A stretch of 44,112 nucleotides of DNA from UBA6022 sp035704495 (GTDB lineage Bacteria; Patescibacteriota; Saccharimonadia; Saccharimonadales; Saccharimonadaceae), in NCBI GenBank assembly GCA_035704495.1, contig DASSWW010000006.1:1-44112 (forward strand), in the 5' to 3' direction. The notes below the pieces were generated by a model. It saw only the letters and a program-made list of their open reading frames with translations, was not told the origin of the DNA and did no database searches. The position numbers and the translations under genes were made by a program. Positions 14,706 through 22,709 of this stretch are shown here, piece after piece (position 1 is the stretch's first letter; the number at the start of each line of letters is the position of its first letter).

Positions 14706-16722
14706 TGACCAGTAATTCTGTTAGCTCTGTTTCGTTAATTATTTTCGTCCCATAGGTTTCGGCTTTTTTTAGTTTACTGGCGCCTACTTTGCCGCCCGCA
14801 ACTAAATAGGCTGTGTCTTTGGCGACGCTGGTTTGAAAACCGCCGCCGAGGGCGCGAATTTTATCGGCTGCTTCGTCCCGGCTCATTGATTCGAGGCTAC
14901 CCGTAATGACAAAGTTCAGGCCAATCAATTTGCCTGATTTCTTTTTATAAATCGGCACAACGCCAAGCGTCGCAAACTTTTCCAGCATCACGATATTATC
15001 TGGATCAGCAAACCAAGCAACTAATGATTCTGCAACAACCGCGCCTATGCCGTCTACTGCTAACAATTCATCCAATGTCGCTGATTGTAATGCTTCGATT
15101 GATTCAAATTTGTTCGCCAAATCAACTGCTGTCTGTGCGCCAACATGACGAATCCCTAAACCGAATATAAACTTTTCGAGTGGTGGATTTTTTTTGTCAG
15201 CAATCGCATTAATTAATTTAGCGGCTGAAATTTCTGCAAAACGATCAAGTTGCAACAGCTGCTGTTTGGTGAGCGTATAGATATCAGCTAAATCTTTGAC
15301 CAAACCAGCGTCAATTAACGCCACGACATTTTTTTCACCCAGCGTATCAATATCCAGCGCACCTTTGCTGGCAAAATGTTGCAAAGCACGTTTTAACAAA
15401 ATAGGACCAGACGCGCCTTTGACGCGGTACACCACGTCTTTATTTGTTCGTTCAAATTCAAGTTCGGGGTACTGATCGCGTAATAGTTGCTGATAATCAA
15501 TTTTTTTAGCAGTTTTTGGTCGCAAATCCGTCACAACGCTTTCCACCTGAGGAATAATATCACCAGCCTTGAATATAACCACCGTATCGCCAATACGCAC
15601 ATCTAACCGGGCAATCTCGTCTGCATTGTGTAGACTAGCATGCTGCACTGTCGTACCTGCTACAACGACTGGGTTAAACACAGCAACCGGTGTCGCTGCA
15701 CCAGTTCGTCCAATGCTAATCACGATATCTTTAACGACGGTCGTCGCTTGTTCAGCGGCGTATTTATAAGCCACCGCTGCCCGCGGCTGCTTACCTACCA
15801 CACCCAGTTGCGCAAACTGCGCTCGGTCGTTTACTTTGACGACTAACCCGTCAGTATTAAATGGCAATTCGTTTCGTTTTTGATCCCACGTATCGATAAA
15901 TGTCATCACTTCATTCAATGTCGTAAAAACGCTTGCCTGTATATTTCGACTAAGGCCCAACGCAGTAATTGCCTGATAGGCATACATATTTGTTGGTACA
16001 TCGTTTGGGTTATCGCGTAGTAAATCGTATGCTCGAAACGAAAGTGGACGAGCCGCTACTAGTTTTGGATCGAGTTGCCGAATCGTTCCGGCTGCTAAAT
16101 TACGCGGATTGGCAAATTCGGGCAGACCTTCGACTTGGCGTTTTTTGTTTAACGTAGCAAAGTCGCTTTTTAACATTACGATTTCGCCGCGTATTTCGGT
16201 TCGGCCACGCAAAAATTGTTGATACTCTTTTTCTTGACGCAAACGTAGTGGTACATTTTTAATCGTGCGTACATTTGCCGTAACGTCTTCACCAACAAAA
16301 CTATCACCGCGCGTGACGGCTTGTACTAATATGCCATCCTGATAAATCAGTGCACAGGCTAATCCATCCATTTTGATATCGGCAAAAAATTCATGCTTGT
16401 GACCGGGCAACAGTTTATCCATACGTGTCACCCACGCTTCGACTTCGCTACGATCAAACACATCGTTCAGACTCAACATTCGGCTGCTATGTTGTATCTT
16501 TTTAAAACCACCTAATAATTCACTACCGACTCGTTGCGTTGGACTATCTGGCGTAATGAGTTCTGAATGCTCTGCTTCAATTTTTTTTAGTTCTCCAAAC
16601 AAACTATCGTACACTGCATCGTCTACTGCGGGCTGGTCACGTACATGATAGTCGTAACTATAGCGGGCTAATAGTTCGCGCAGTTCGCGAGCACGCTCAT
16701 CAAGCTGGGGCGGCGTCATCAT
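14692..16722 (-). CDS. ligA: NAD-dependent DNA ligase without the zinc-finger cysteines
   Basis: 676 residues: Ia domain, adenylation domain with the nucleotidyl lysine K117 (ADIKMDGLA), OB fold (FKAGDIIPQVES), a degenerate zinc-finger region, HhH repeats (LDELLAVDGIGAVVAESL) and a BRCT domain (FVITGSLESMSRDEAADKI). It seals nicks using NAD. The four cysteines that normally hold zinc between the OB fold and the HhH domain are absent, and the whole protein has one cysteine (LACAL). ATG 16722 is preceded by AAAGG at 6 nt; a TTG at 16728 is less likely. It starts inside the end of the upstream membrane-protein gene and overlaps DUF1653 downstream. Confidence 0.96.
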   Translation of the reverse strand: MMTPPQLDERARELRELLARYSYDYHVRDQPAVDDAVYDSLFGELKKIEAEHSELITPDSPTQRVGSELLGGFKKIQHSSRMLSLNDVFDRSEVEAWVTRMDKLLPGHKHEFFADIKMDGLACALIYQDGILVQAVTRGDSFVGEDVTANVRTIKNVPLRLRQEKEYQQFLRGRTEIRGEIVMLKSDFATLNKKRQVEGLPEFANPRNLAAGTIRQLDPKLVAARPLSFRAYDLLRDNPNDVPTNMYAYQAITALGLSRNIQASVFTTLNEVMTFIDTWDQKRNELPFNTDGLVVKVNDRAQFAQLGVVGKQPRAAVAYKYAAEQATTVVKDIVISIGRTGAATPVAVFNPVVVAGTTVQHASLHNADEIARLDVRIGDTVVIFKAGDIIPQVESVVTDLRPKTAKKIDYQQLLRDQYPELEFERTNKDVVYRVKGASGPILLKRALQHFASKGALDIDTLGEKNVVALIDAGLVKDLADIYTLTKQQLLQLDRFAEISAAKLINAIADKKNPPLEKFIFGLGIRHVGAQTAVDLANKFESIEALQSATLDELLAVDGIGAVVAESLVAWFADPDNIVMLEKFATLGVVPIYKKKSGKLIGLNFVITGSLESMSRDEAADKIRALGGGFQTSVAKDTAYLVAGGKVGASKLKKAETYGTKIINETELTELLVNENK

Positions 16723-17833
16723 CAACAACCTTTCGATATAACAAATAAATGTAACTGGCGACCCAAACTATCGTTAGTGATCCCATAACAAGTAGCGTCG
16801 ACGGGACAAGTGGAACCGATTCAATAGCTGGTATTGTTGTTTTTAGCCAAGCATCAAGCAAGATAATTGGTATGACAATCAACGCCCATGACAATACGAC
16901 CGTCATTCCTAACCACAGAAATCGTAACAGAATACGAACGCGGCGCCCAATCACCAAATCACCTGCCGTACGCAGCGCTTGCATTGGATACATACCGGGT
17001 AACGTCACGACAACTAATGCAATCATGGTGCTGGTTATCCAATATAACGACAATATCGTCAGTAGTGCAGCGACTGACCAAAATAGCATTGCTTCTACCC
17101 CACCCTCGAGCAATCCTGAACTGACTGCCGAACCGTACCCGAATGCCGCTAACGTCACCGGCAAAAGTTGCACAATAATAACTGTGGCCACTAAAAATGT
17201 TGATAAAATTGGTGCACCAGCGTTATACAATCCGTCACGTAGTTTTGGGCGGTGTCCCGTCAGGATAGCGCGTAGCAGCCAGACCGTCGTTAACCACGTC
17301 AACAGCGCAATCACTGTCGCATACACACCTTGTTGCACCTGCGGATCGCTTGATGCTTCGTTAAAACTACCAGATACGCCTGCAACTAGCAACAATCCCG
17401 CTTTACCTATTTCCCCCCAAGCACCATCAAACATCCCGGCTTCGGACTCACTAATAGTTTCGCGTAGCGTAGAATAAATATCTTCGGATGCAAGGCCGAT
17501 GATTGCAATCGTAACAACTATATAAGCGACAACCAATCCGATAAAAAGCTTTTTATTTGTCCATAGCGTTTTACGAACATAATTAGTAAATGACCAGTAT
17601 CCAGGTAGTCGTAACGATCGCACGTAATCGCGACGATAGGTACGACGAAAACTTCGATGTGGGCGTCGCTGCAGCAAATCTTGGGCGCGTCGAACTGTTG
17701 GTGCGATAAAGCGATGAAATGCTATCTGCTGTAGCAGGCCTGACTCTTTTTTATGACTTTTAGAACGAACCGGCCGATTGCCGTTTGTTTTTATATTATT
17801 TTTACGGGTAGTAGATGCTTTTTTTGTCGCCAT
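16700..17833 (-). CDS. multi-pass membrane protein with basic N-terminus
   Basis: 377 residues, family not recognised. The first 90 residues are strongly basic (SRKNN, RRPHRSFRRTYRRDY) and probably cytoplasmic. About six membrane helices follow, with a 45-residue acidic/polar segment between the first two (LASEDIYSTLRETISESE). The later part (MYPMQALRTAGDLVIGRRVRILLRFLWLG) resembles glycerophosphoryl-diester-type or DUF975-like membrane domains, but this is weak. It overlaps the 5' end of ligA by 23 bp and follows htpX by 9 bp, so it belongs to the lemA-htpX-ligA run. Confidence 0.75.
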   Translation of the reverse strand: MATKKASTTRKNNIKTNGNRPVRSKSHKKESGLLQQIAFHRFIAPTVRRAQDLLQRRPHRSFRRTYRRDYVRSLRLPGYWSFTNYVRKTLWTNKKLFIGLVVAYIVVTIAIIGLASEDIYSTLRETISESEAGMFDGAWGEIGKAGLLLVAGVSGSFNEASSDPQVQQGVYATVIALLTWLTTVWLLRAILTGHRPKLRDGLYNAGAPILSTFLVATVIIVQLLPVTLAAFGYGSAVSSGLLEGGVEAMLFWSVAALLTILSLYWITSTMIALVVVTLPGMYPMQALRTAGDLVIGRRVRILLRFLWLGMTVVLSWALIVIPIILLDAWLKTTIPAIESVPLVPSTLLVMGSLTIVWVASYIYLLYRKVVDDDAAPA

Positions 17834-17842
17834 AATAGTGTA

Positions 17843-18712
17843 TTAAAATTTATCTGCGTTGCCACGAAGTCGCGCGACGCGTTCTTCGAGTGGCGGGTGT
17901 GTGCTAAATAACTTACTTAAAAAGCCTGACCTTAATGGGTTGCTAATAAATAAATGTGCCGAAGCGGTATTCTGACGCTTCATTGGACGACCGTATTGCC
18001 CTAGTTTTTCTAGTGCGCTAGCCAGGCCCTCGGAATCACGTGTCGTCATCACACCAGATGCATCAGCAAGGTATTCACGCTGCCGACTTATAGCCATCTG
18101 CACCATGACGGCGATAATTGGCGCCAAAATAATCAGCACGATACCAACCACTAACACAATTGGATTGCTGTTGCGATTATCACTAAAGAAAAACATGCGC
18201 AACGCAACATCTGACAAAATAGCAATTGCGCTCACAAGACCAAAAGCAATCATGCTGACACGAATATCGTAATTCTGAACGTGGCTCATTTCGTGCGCCA
18301 TCACCGCTTCAAGTTCGCGGTCATCCATAACCTCCAAAATACCAGTAGTCGCTGCGACAATCGCGTGCTTTGGATCACGTCCCGTGGCAAAGGCGTTCGG
18401 CGCTGGGTCATCGATAATATACACTTTTGGTGTCGCCATACCATTAGTAATCGCCAAATTTTCCACGATGCGGTATAGCCGCGGGTTATCGCGTTTTTCG
18501 ATTTCTTTAGCTCCGTTCATAGCGACAGCTAATTTACTAGCGAGGAAATACTGAATTAACGCGTACACAGCAGCAACACCAATAATCCAGTAGACCATCG
18601 ATGAACTGTTATAGGCGTAGCTAATTACCCAGCCGATCGCTCCAATCAGCCCCACAAACACAGCCATGATAATGACTGTGTTACGTTTGTTGGCGGCAAT
18701 AGCACTATACAT
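17843..18712 (-). CDS. htpX: membrane zinc protease HtpX (M48B)
   Basis: 289 residues. Two N-terminal membrane helices, conserved PAPNAFATGRDPKHA (104-117), the zinc site HEMSH (H140, E141, H144), two further membrane helices and the third ligand glutamate in REYLADASG. It ends with the THPPLEERVARL signature. HtpX degrades misfolded membrane proteins. Directly downstream of lemA (19 bp), the arrangement seen in many bacteria where LemA and an M48 protease act together at the membrane. Confidence 0.96.
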   Translation of the reverse strand: MYSAIAANKRNTVIIMAVFVGLIGAIGWVISYAYNSSSMVYWIIGVAAVYALIQYFLASKLAVAMNGAKEIEKRDNPRLYRIVENLAITNGMATPKVYIIDDPAPNAFATGRDPKHAIVAATTGILEVMDDRELEAVMAHEMSHVQNYDIRVSMIAFGLVSAIAILSDVALRMFFFSDNRNSNPIVLVVGIVLIILAPIIAVMVQMAISRQREYLADASGVMTTRDSEGLASALEKLGQYGRPMKRQNTASAHLFISNPLRSGFLSKLFSTHPPLEERVARLRGNADKF

Positions 18713-18731
18713 ATGCGTACAATAACTTTAT

Positions 18732-19289
18732 TTAAAATTTAACGTCAACTGGTTTTTGTGCGGCGGCCAGATCTTCGATTTCAAAAAATTCTTTTTCTTT
18801 AAAACCAAGCATACCAGCAAAAACATTATTTGGGAAAACCTGAATCTTGGTGTTCAAATCGCGAACACCACCGTTATAAAAACGACGTGCAGCTTGAATC
18901 TTATCTTCGGTATCAACTAATTCGTGCTGTAGTTCGACAAAGTTTTGGCTAGCTTTCAAATCTGGATAGGCTTCGGCGACAGCAAATAGGCTTTTTAACG
19001 CACCTTCTAATTGGTTTTCGGCAGCGGCTGTTTCCCCCACACCCTGCGCGTTAAGTGTATTGGCACGAGCCGCAGTCACCGCTTCAAATACACCCGATTC
19101 GTGTTTTGCATAGCCTTTAACACTATTCACTAGGTTTGGAATTAAATCTAAACGTCGTTTTAGCTGGATGGTAATATCGCTCCAAGCTTCATCAACACGC
19201 ATCTTTAGTGTAACGAGCCCGTTATATGTAATCCACAAGAATATACCAATGACGGCAATAATTCCCAGTACGATCCAAAGTGTTATCAT
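18732..19289 (-). CDS. lemA: LemA family protein
   Basis: 185 residues: one N-terminal membrane helix (about 3-21), then a helical-bundle domain with VDEAWSDITIQLKRRLDLIPNLV and the closing FFEIEDLAAAQKPVDVKF. Usual length for LemA. The biochemical role is unknown, but it is commonly paired with HtpX, as here. AAGGGGA precedes the ATG. It heads the lemA-htpX-membrane protein-ligA-DUF1653 run. Confidence 0.95.
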   Translation of the reverse strand: MITLWIVLGIIAVIGIFLWITYNGLVTLKMRVDEAWSDITIQLKRRLDLIPNLVNSVKGYAKHESGVFEAVTAARANTLNAQGVGETAAAENQLEGALKSLFAVAEAYPDLKASQNFVELQHELVDTEDKIQAARRFYNGGVRDLNTKIQVFPNNVFAGMLGFKEKEFFEIEDLAAAQKPVDVKF

Positions 19290-19344
19290 GTATTTATTTC
19301 CCCTTATATAGTTCTACTGATGTGTACATATATTGTACCATTTT

Positions 19345-19380
19345 TAAACAAAAAATTCGACCTCGTAAAAGGCCGAATTT
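19345..19380 (-). terminator. terminator of tRNA-Leu(UAA)
   Basis: AAATTCG / CGAATTT stem extended by GCCT / AGGT, followed on the minus strand by six T. It separates the tRNA pair from lemA. Confidence 0.8.
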
Positions 19381-19390
19381 GATTCAATTT

Positions 19391-19478
19391 TGGTGCGCAG
19401 AGCGGGACTTGAACCCGCACGACCGTAATGGCCAAGAGATTTTAAGTCTCTCGTGTCTACCAATTCCACCATCCGCGC
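19391..19478 (-). tRNA. tRNA-Leu (TAA)
   Basis: 88 nt including encoded CCA. Acceptor GCGCGGA with TCTGCGC, D loop AATTGGTAGAC, anticodon stem AGAGA/TCTCT with loop CTTAAAA (anticodon TAA), a long variable arm (TTGGCCATTACGGTCGT) typical of class II tRNAs, and T arm GCGGG-TTCAAGT-CCCGC. Confidence 0.97.
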
Positions 19479-19485
19479 ATATCTT

Positions 19486-19537
19486 CTTGTCACACGAGTC
19501 GTGTCTACGATTGTTTTACCGAAGCCACCATCCGCGC
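19486..19537 (-). other. partial tRNA-Leu 5'-half copy between tRNA-Cys and tRNA-Leu(UAA)
   Basis: The first 13 bases (GCGCGGATGGTGG) equal the 5' end of the tRNA-Leu that starts 59 bp downstream. After a short insertion GTAGACACGA again matches the D arm, then the sequence folds back as ACACG-ACT-CGTGT. No anticodon arm follows. It would lie in the transcript between the two tRNAs. Confidence 0.65.
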
Positions 19538-19551
19538 AAAAATATAATATG

Positions 19552-19625
19552 TGGAGGCACGTACGGGAGTCGAACCCGTCTACGAGGTTTTGCAGACCCC
19601 TGCGTAACCGCTCCGCCAACGCGCC
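19552..19625 (-). tRNA. tRNA-Cys (GCA)
   Basis: 74 nt including CCA. Acceptor GGCGCGT/ACGTGCC, anticodon GCA in AGGGG-TCTGCAA-AACCT, T arm GACGG-GTTCGACT-CCCGT. It lies upstream of tRNA-Leu(UAA) on the same strand and probably shares its transcript. Confidence 0.96.
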
Positions 19626-19634
19626 ACTTGTATC

Positions 19635-19643
19635 ATTATACCA
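19635..19643 (-). promoter_or_regulatory. extended -10 promoter of tRNA-Cys
   Basis: TGGTATAAT on the minus strand, the extended -10 form, ending 9 nt before the tRNA. There is no good -35, so the primary transcript would have almost no leader. Confidence 0.55.
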
Positions 19644-19713
19644 GAAAGTACCAGTAGCGCCTGTCCTATAAATGAGAGATCCGTTATACCGTCATTTGTT
19701 CAAAAATAATAGA

Positions 19714-19770
19714 GGCGGAGAGAATAATGATTCAAGATTTACCATCTTGTTTCTCATTATTCCCTCCGCC
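19714..19770. terminator. long two-part hairpin downstream of the deacetylase gene
   Basis: Outer arms of 17 bp with one mismatch (GGCGGAG… / …CTCCGCC) enclose a second stem CAAGAT-TTACC-ATCTTG. On the minus strand it is followed by CTATTATTTTTG, so it probably terminates the deacetylase mRNA. It is larger than the other terminators here. Confidence 0.7.
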
Positions 19771-19786
19771 GGCCTAGCGAGAGGTA

Positions 19787-20554
19787 CTAGCAAGGCATGC
19801 GCCAGAACCAGTGACGAGTTGTCTGGACTGGATTGCTGGAATGATGATCCGCACCACGATACGTCCGGCAGACCGGATGTCCTCGTTGGCGCAAACCAAG
19901 TACCATGCGTTCCAGCGCCCGCGGCGAAAAACCGTTCCATTGCAGGTGCATCAGGACGGTATCACCATCGCGGGTATACCTGTTGACGTGATTGACCACT
20001 TGGTTTTGCGACTTTCCTGTCCAGTCACGAGTGTCGATACTCCATAGCCACAACCGACGCGGTGTCGGCATGTTATGCATAACTTGGAGTACTCGCGCAT
20101 CGTAGCTACCATAGGGCGCCCTCACATAACGCGAAGCCACCGATGCACTACAACAGCGCAGTTCTTGACGAATCTGCCGATTACTCAGCGTCGTCAAATC
20201 AGGGTGCGTTTTACTATGACTGATGACATACTGTCCATGTTGTCGCGCGTAATCCGCAATGTTAACACCAAACTGACGCTTGAAGTAATCTCGACAATTG
20301 CCGAGTGGAGCAATCGTGATAGCAACGTTCATACGTACCGCCTTTCGGATAGTCCGTTTGTAGTTGCGAAGTCCTTGCAACGTCTTGTCCGGGCAATCGT
20401 CATACGTCAGAATAACCCGATTATTAGATGCGCGAGTCTGCGGACCGTCGTAACGATCGGCAAAACTCCATGCTGCTGCCGCTGGCGGTGCCATAGTGAC
20501 AACCAACAGACCAGCAAAAACCGCTGCGAGCAGCGATTGAAACAACGCTTTCAT
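19787..20554 (-). CDS. secreted NodB-type polysaccharide deacetylase
   Basis: 255 residues. Signal peptide (about 1-27, ending PPAAAA), then a CE4/NodB domain with all five motifs in variant form: TYDDCPD, SHSKTH, RAPYGSYD, DTRDW and VLMHL. It should remove acetyl groups from an extracellular polysaccharide such as peptidoglycan GlcNAc. Seven cysteines (including DDCP, GNC, RCC and the last residue) contrast with its cysteine-poor neighbours and suggest disulfides. The DNA looks more GC-rich than its surroundings and the TYDDCP form recalls actinobacterial proteins, so transfer from a host-like actinobacterium is possible. AGGGAG precedes the ATG. Own promoter and terminator, between two tRNA units. 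Confidence 0.87.
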   Translation of the reverse strand: MKALFQSLLAAVFAGLLVVTMAPPAAAAWSFADRYDGPQTRASNNRVILTYDDCPDKTLQGLRNYKRTIRKAVRMNVAITIAPLGNCRDYFKRQFGVNIADYARQHGQYVISHSKTHPDLTTLSNRQIRQELRCCSASVASRYVRAPYGSYDARVLQVMHNMPTPRRLWLWSIDTRDWTGKSQNQVVNHVNRYTRDGDTVLMHLQWNGFSPRALERMVLGLRQRGHPVCRTYRGADHHSSNPVQTTRHWFWRMPC

Positions 20555-20578
20555 AACTCTCCCTAGAGATTAATGTGC

Positions 20579-20593
20579 GAGACAATTTGTCTC
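20579..20593. promoter_or_regulatory. palindrome at the start of the deacetylase transcript
   Basis: GAGACAA-T-TTGTCTC, 7-bp perfect arms around one base, directly downstream of the predicted transcription start. Either an operator or a 5' stem-loop protecting the mRNA. Confidence 0.5.
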
Positions 20594-20600
20594 TTGTATT

Positions 20601-20629
20601 GTTATACTCTTATGTTGACGTGTTATCAA
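20601..20629 (-). promoter_or_regulatory. promoter of the deacetylase gene
   Basis: TTGATA, 17 bp, TATAAC on the minus strand, about 47 bp before the ATG. Confidence 0.6.
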
Positions 20630-20653
20630 TATAATTTTTCACAATGTTAGTGT

Positions 20654-20697
20654 CACCAAAATAAAACGAGACCAGCTGGTCTCGTTTTATTTTGGTG
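20654..20697. terminator. 44-bp perfect palindrome terminating tRNA-Leu(GAG)
   Basis: Perfect arms of 22 bp with no loop base in the DNA; the centre is CAG/CTG. The promoter-proximal arm includes the encoded CCA and one acceptor base (G20697) of the tRNA. The arm ends in a TTTTATTTT run, so it can terminate in either direction. Confidence 0.85.
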
Positions 20698-20779
20698 CGC
20701 GAAAGAGGACTTGAACCTCCACGTCCCGAAGGACACCAGCCCCTCAAGCTGACGCGTCTACCAATTCCGCCATTCGCGC
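20693..20779 (-). tRNA. tRNA-Leu (GAG)
   Basis: 87 nt including CCA. Acceptor GCGCGAA/TTCGCGC, D loop AATTGGTAGAC, anticodon stem TCAGC/GCTGG with loop TTGAGGG (anticodon GAG), long variable arm (TGTCCTTCGGGACG, itself a hairpin), T arm GGAGG-TTCAAGT-CCTCT. Confidence 0.96.
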
Positions 20780-20824
20780 ATACAGGACTTTATTGTTAAC
20801 TAACCGCTACTTAATAGATTTATC

Positions 20825-20850
20825 TAAGCATCAGGCGCGTCTACGATTTA
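20825..20850 (-). other. D-arm-like segment in the leader of tRNA-Leu(GAG)
   Basis: AATCGTAGACGCG, then CTGATGCTTAG, resembles AATTGGTAGACGCG, then TCAGCTTGAG of the tRNA whose 5' end is about 70 bp downstream. The acceptor strand is not copied. It is the weakest of the three such copies, but it carries this tRNA's own ACGCG, not the ACACG of the other leucine tRNA. Confidence 0.4.
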
Positions 20851-20892
20851 TCATAGGTTGGCTATTTACGCATAATAGAGTTAACCTGCACG

Positions 20893-20921
20893 ATTATAGC
20901 GAAACTACGGGGTTTTGTAAA
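20893..20921 (-). promoter_or_regulatory. promoter of tRNA-Leu(GAG)
   Basis: TTTACA, 17 bp, TATAAT on the minus strand, overlapping the last codons of the oligopeptide-binding protein gene. It predicts a pre-tRNA leader of about 107 nt, which includes the D-arm-like segment. Confidence 0.65.
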
Positions 20922-22698
20922 CTTGCTCTTCGTTTACGCTCCAATAAAGAATATCGGCGTAACGATCGTATTGCGAAATCAGTCTGCTATCCGAATCTAC
21001 CGAACGAACTTGCTTGTTAACAACATAAACAGCAACGTTTTGATATAATCCAATCGCAGGAACGTCTTTGAGCCATTGCTCTGCAAATGCTTGGTATTTA
21101 ACATTACGCAGCGCAGGTTCAAGTCGTGCGCGCGCGCCGGCAAGTGCGCCATCAGCTGTATCGTTTCTGTAATTAGAAAAGTTATAACCATTCAAACCTG
21201 CTTGTGATGAATGCCAGTAGGCATACACGTCTGGATCGGCACCAATCGATAATTCATATAGCAATACGTCATAACTACGTGGCTGCAATGTGTTTTGCAA
21301 AAAATTACTTGATGGGTCACTGGTATCGACAATGTCGGCTGTCACTGTAATACCAAGCTGACGCCACTGACCAGCTAATGCCTCGAGTGTTTTTTCGTAA
21401 AGCGTATTTTTAGTTGTCGCAACGGTCAATGTTAGCGTATCCCCATCCTTGTTTTTACGCACTCCATCGACAAGTTTCCAGCCCGCAGAATCAAGCAAAG
21501 ATGCTGCTTTTTTACGATTTTGGGCCGGCGGATGCGGCACATCACCTGTCAGCTGACCCTGAATAAATGGCGAGTCAAGCGGCGGTGCTTCTATAGCAAG
21601 ATTGTCACGAATTGCTTCTGTGTCAGTTACCAGCTGTAACGCTTGACGCACCTCCTTATCCTTTAAAATAGGCGAGTCGACATTTAATAGCGCGTACACT
21701 CCGCCATTTATAGGACGCGAAACGACATTATATGTATCTGAATTAACCTGCATCGCATTTACTGCCGACAGATCGGCGGCCGCACTTACCTGGCCCGATC
21801 GCAGCGCTTTTACAATAGATTCCTGCGTGTCATAGGCATGCACTTCAAATCGATTGATCATTGGTGCGCCTTTATAATAATCTTCAAAGGCTGTCAGGTT
21901 AACGACCCTATGTTTAGATACATCGACAGTCTGCAACAATCGAAAACTAAAAGGTCCACTGCCAATTGGCGCACGGCTAAAATTATTTTCTCGAATAGTA
22001 CTTGGTTCGACATTCCGCAGCACGTGTTCTGGCAGTATCGAAAACGTCAACGCATGAGCAAACGGAGCATAACTAGCCGGTAGCTGGAACTGCACAGTTG
22101 TATCGTCAAGCGCTTCAACTCTTACGTCTTGCCAGTTACTACGAAGTGGCGAACGCGTGGCGGGGTTTTTAATGAGATTAACTGTAAAGGCTACGTCATT
22201 AGCGGTTACTTGCCTGCCATCATGCCATACTGCATCAGAACGCAAGGTAATAGTGTATTTTGCACCCGATTTATCGACTTCCGTACTTTTAGCCAAATCG
22301 CCGCGCAAATGGCCAGTTTCGTCATAAGAATATAATGACGAAAAGAGCAATCGACTTGCCGCCACCTCGGCACTCGACGTGGCGTACAACGGATTCAACG
22401 TTTCAATCGGGCCCAGTGACGCCTCGGCGTAGCTGCCGCCACTAGCAGCTGTTGTCGTTTGATAACTATGCTGAAACCACATTAGTTGCACGCCGACAAC
22501 AACAATCATGACGCCAATTAACAATAACCAACCAATGATATGCCGTCGCACGTCGCGCATATTATCAAGCCGACCAACGATAAATTTATGCGCATGACGC
22601 ATTGTTGCGCCCTCGGCTTTTTTAACCCGTTTCGAAATCTTTTTACTATCAAAGGTCAGCTTTTGAAATTGCTTCCACCCGCGTTTTTCATTCGCCAT
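20905..22698 (-). CDS. membrane-anchored oligopeptide-binding protein (SBP_bac_5 / OppA-like)
   Basis: 597 residues. A basic cytoplasmic N-terminus (about 50 residues), one membrane helix (IGWLLLIGVMIVVVGVQLMWF, about 55-77), then a full extracellular family 5 solute-binding domain: ETLNPLYATSSAE, LRSDAVWHDGRQVTANDV, IGSGPFSF, DTQESIVKALRSGQV. It probably captures peptides outside the cell. Most such proteins are lipoproteins; this one is held by an uncleaved helix. No ABC permease or ATPase for peptides is nearby. 11 bp after secG, with AGGAGG before the ATG. Confidence 0.92.
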   Translation of the reverse strand: MANEKRGWKQFQKLTFDSKKISKRVKKAEGATMRHAHKFIVGRLDNMRDVRRHIIGWLLLIGVMIVVVGVQLMWFQHSYQTTTAASGGSYAEASLGPIETLNPLYATSSAEVAASRLLFSSLYSYDETGHLRGDLAKSTEVDKSGAKYTITLRSDAVWHDGRQVTANDVAFTVNLIKNPATRSPLRSNWQDVRVEALDDTTVQFQLPASYAPFAHALTFSILPEHVLRNVEPSTIRENNFSRAPIGSGPFSFRLLQTVDVSKHRVVNLTAFEDYYKGAPMINRFEVHAYDTQESIVKALRSGQVSAAADLSAVNAMQVNSDTYNVVSRPINGGVYALLNVDSPILKDKEVRQALQLVTDTEAIRDNLAIEAPPLDSPFIQGQLTGDVPHPPAQNRKKAASLLDSAGWKLVDGVRKNKDGDTLTLTVATTKNTLYEKTLEALAGQWRQLGITVTADIVDTSDPSSNFLQNTLQPRSYDVLLYELSIGADPDVYAYWHSSQAGLNGYNFSNYRNDTADGALAGARARLEPALRNVKYQAFAEQWLKDVPAIGLYQNVAVYVVNKQVRSVDSDSRLISQYDRYADILYWSVNEEQVYKTP

Positions 22699-22709
22699 AT
22701 TTGCCCCTC

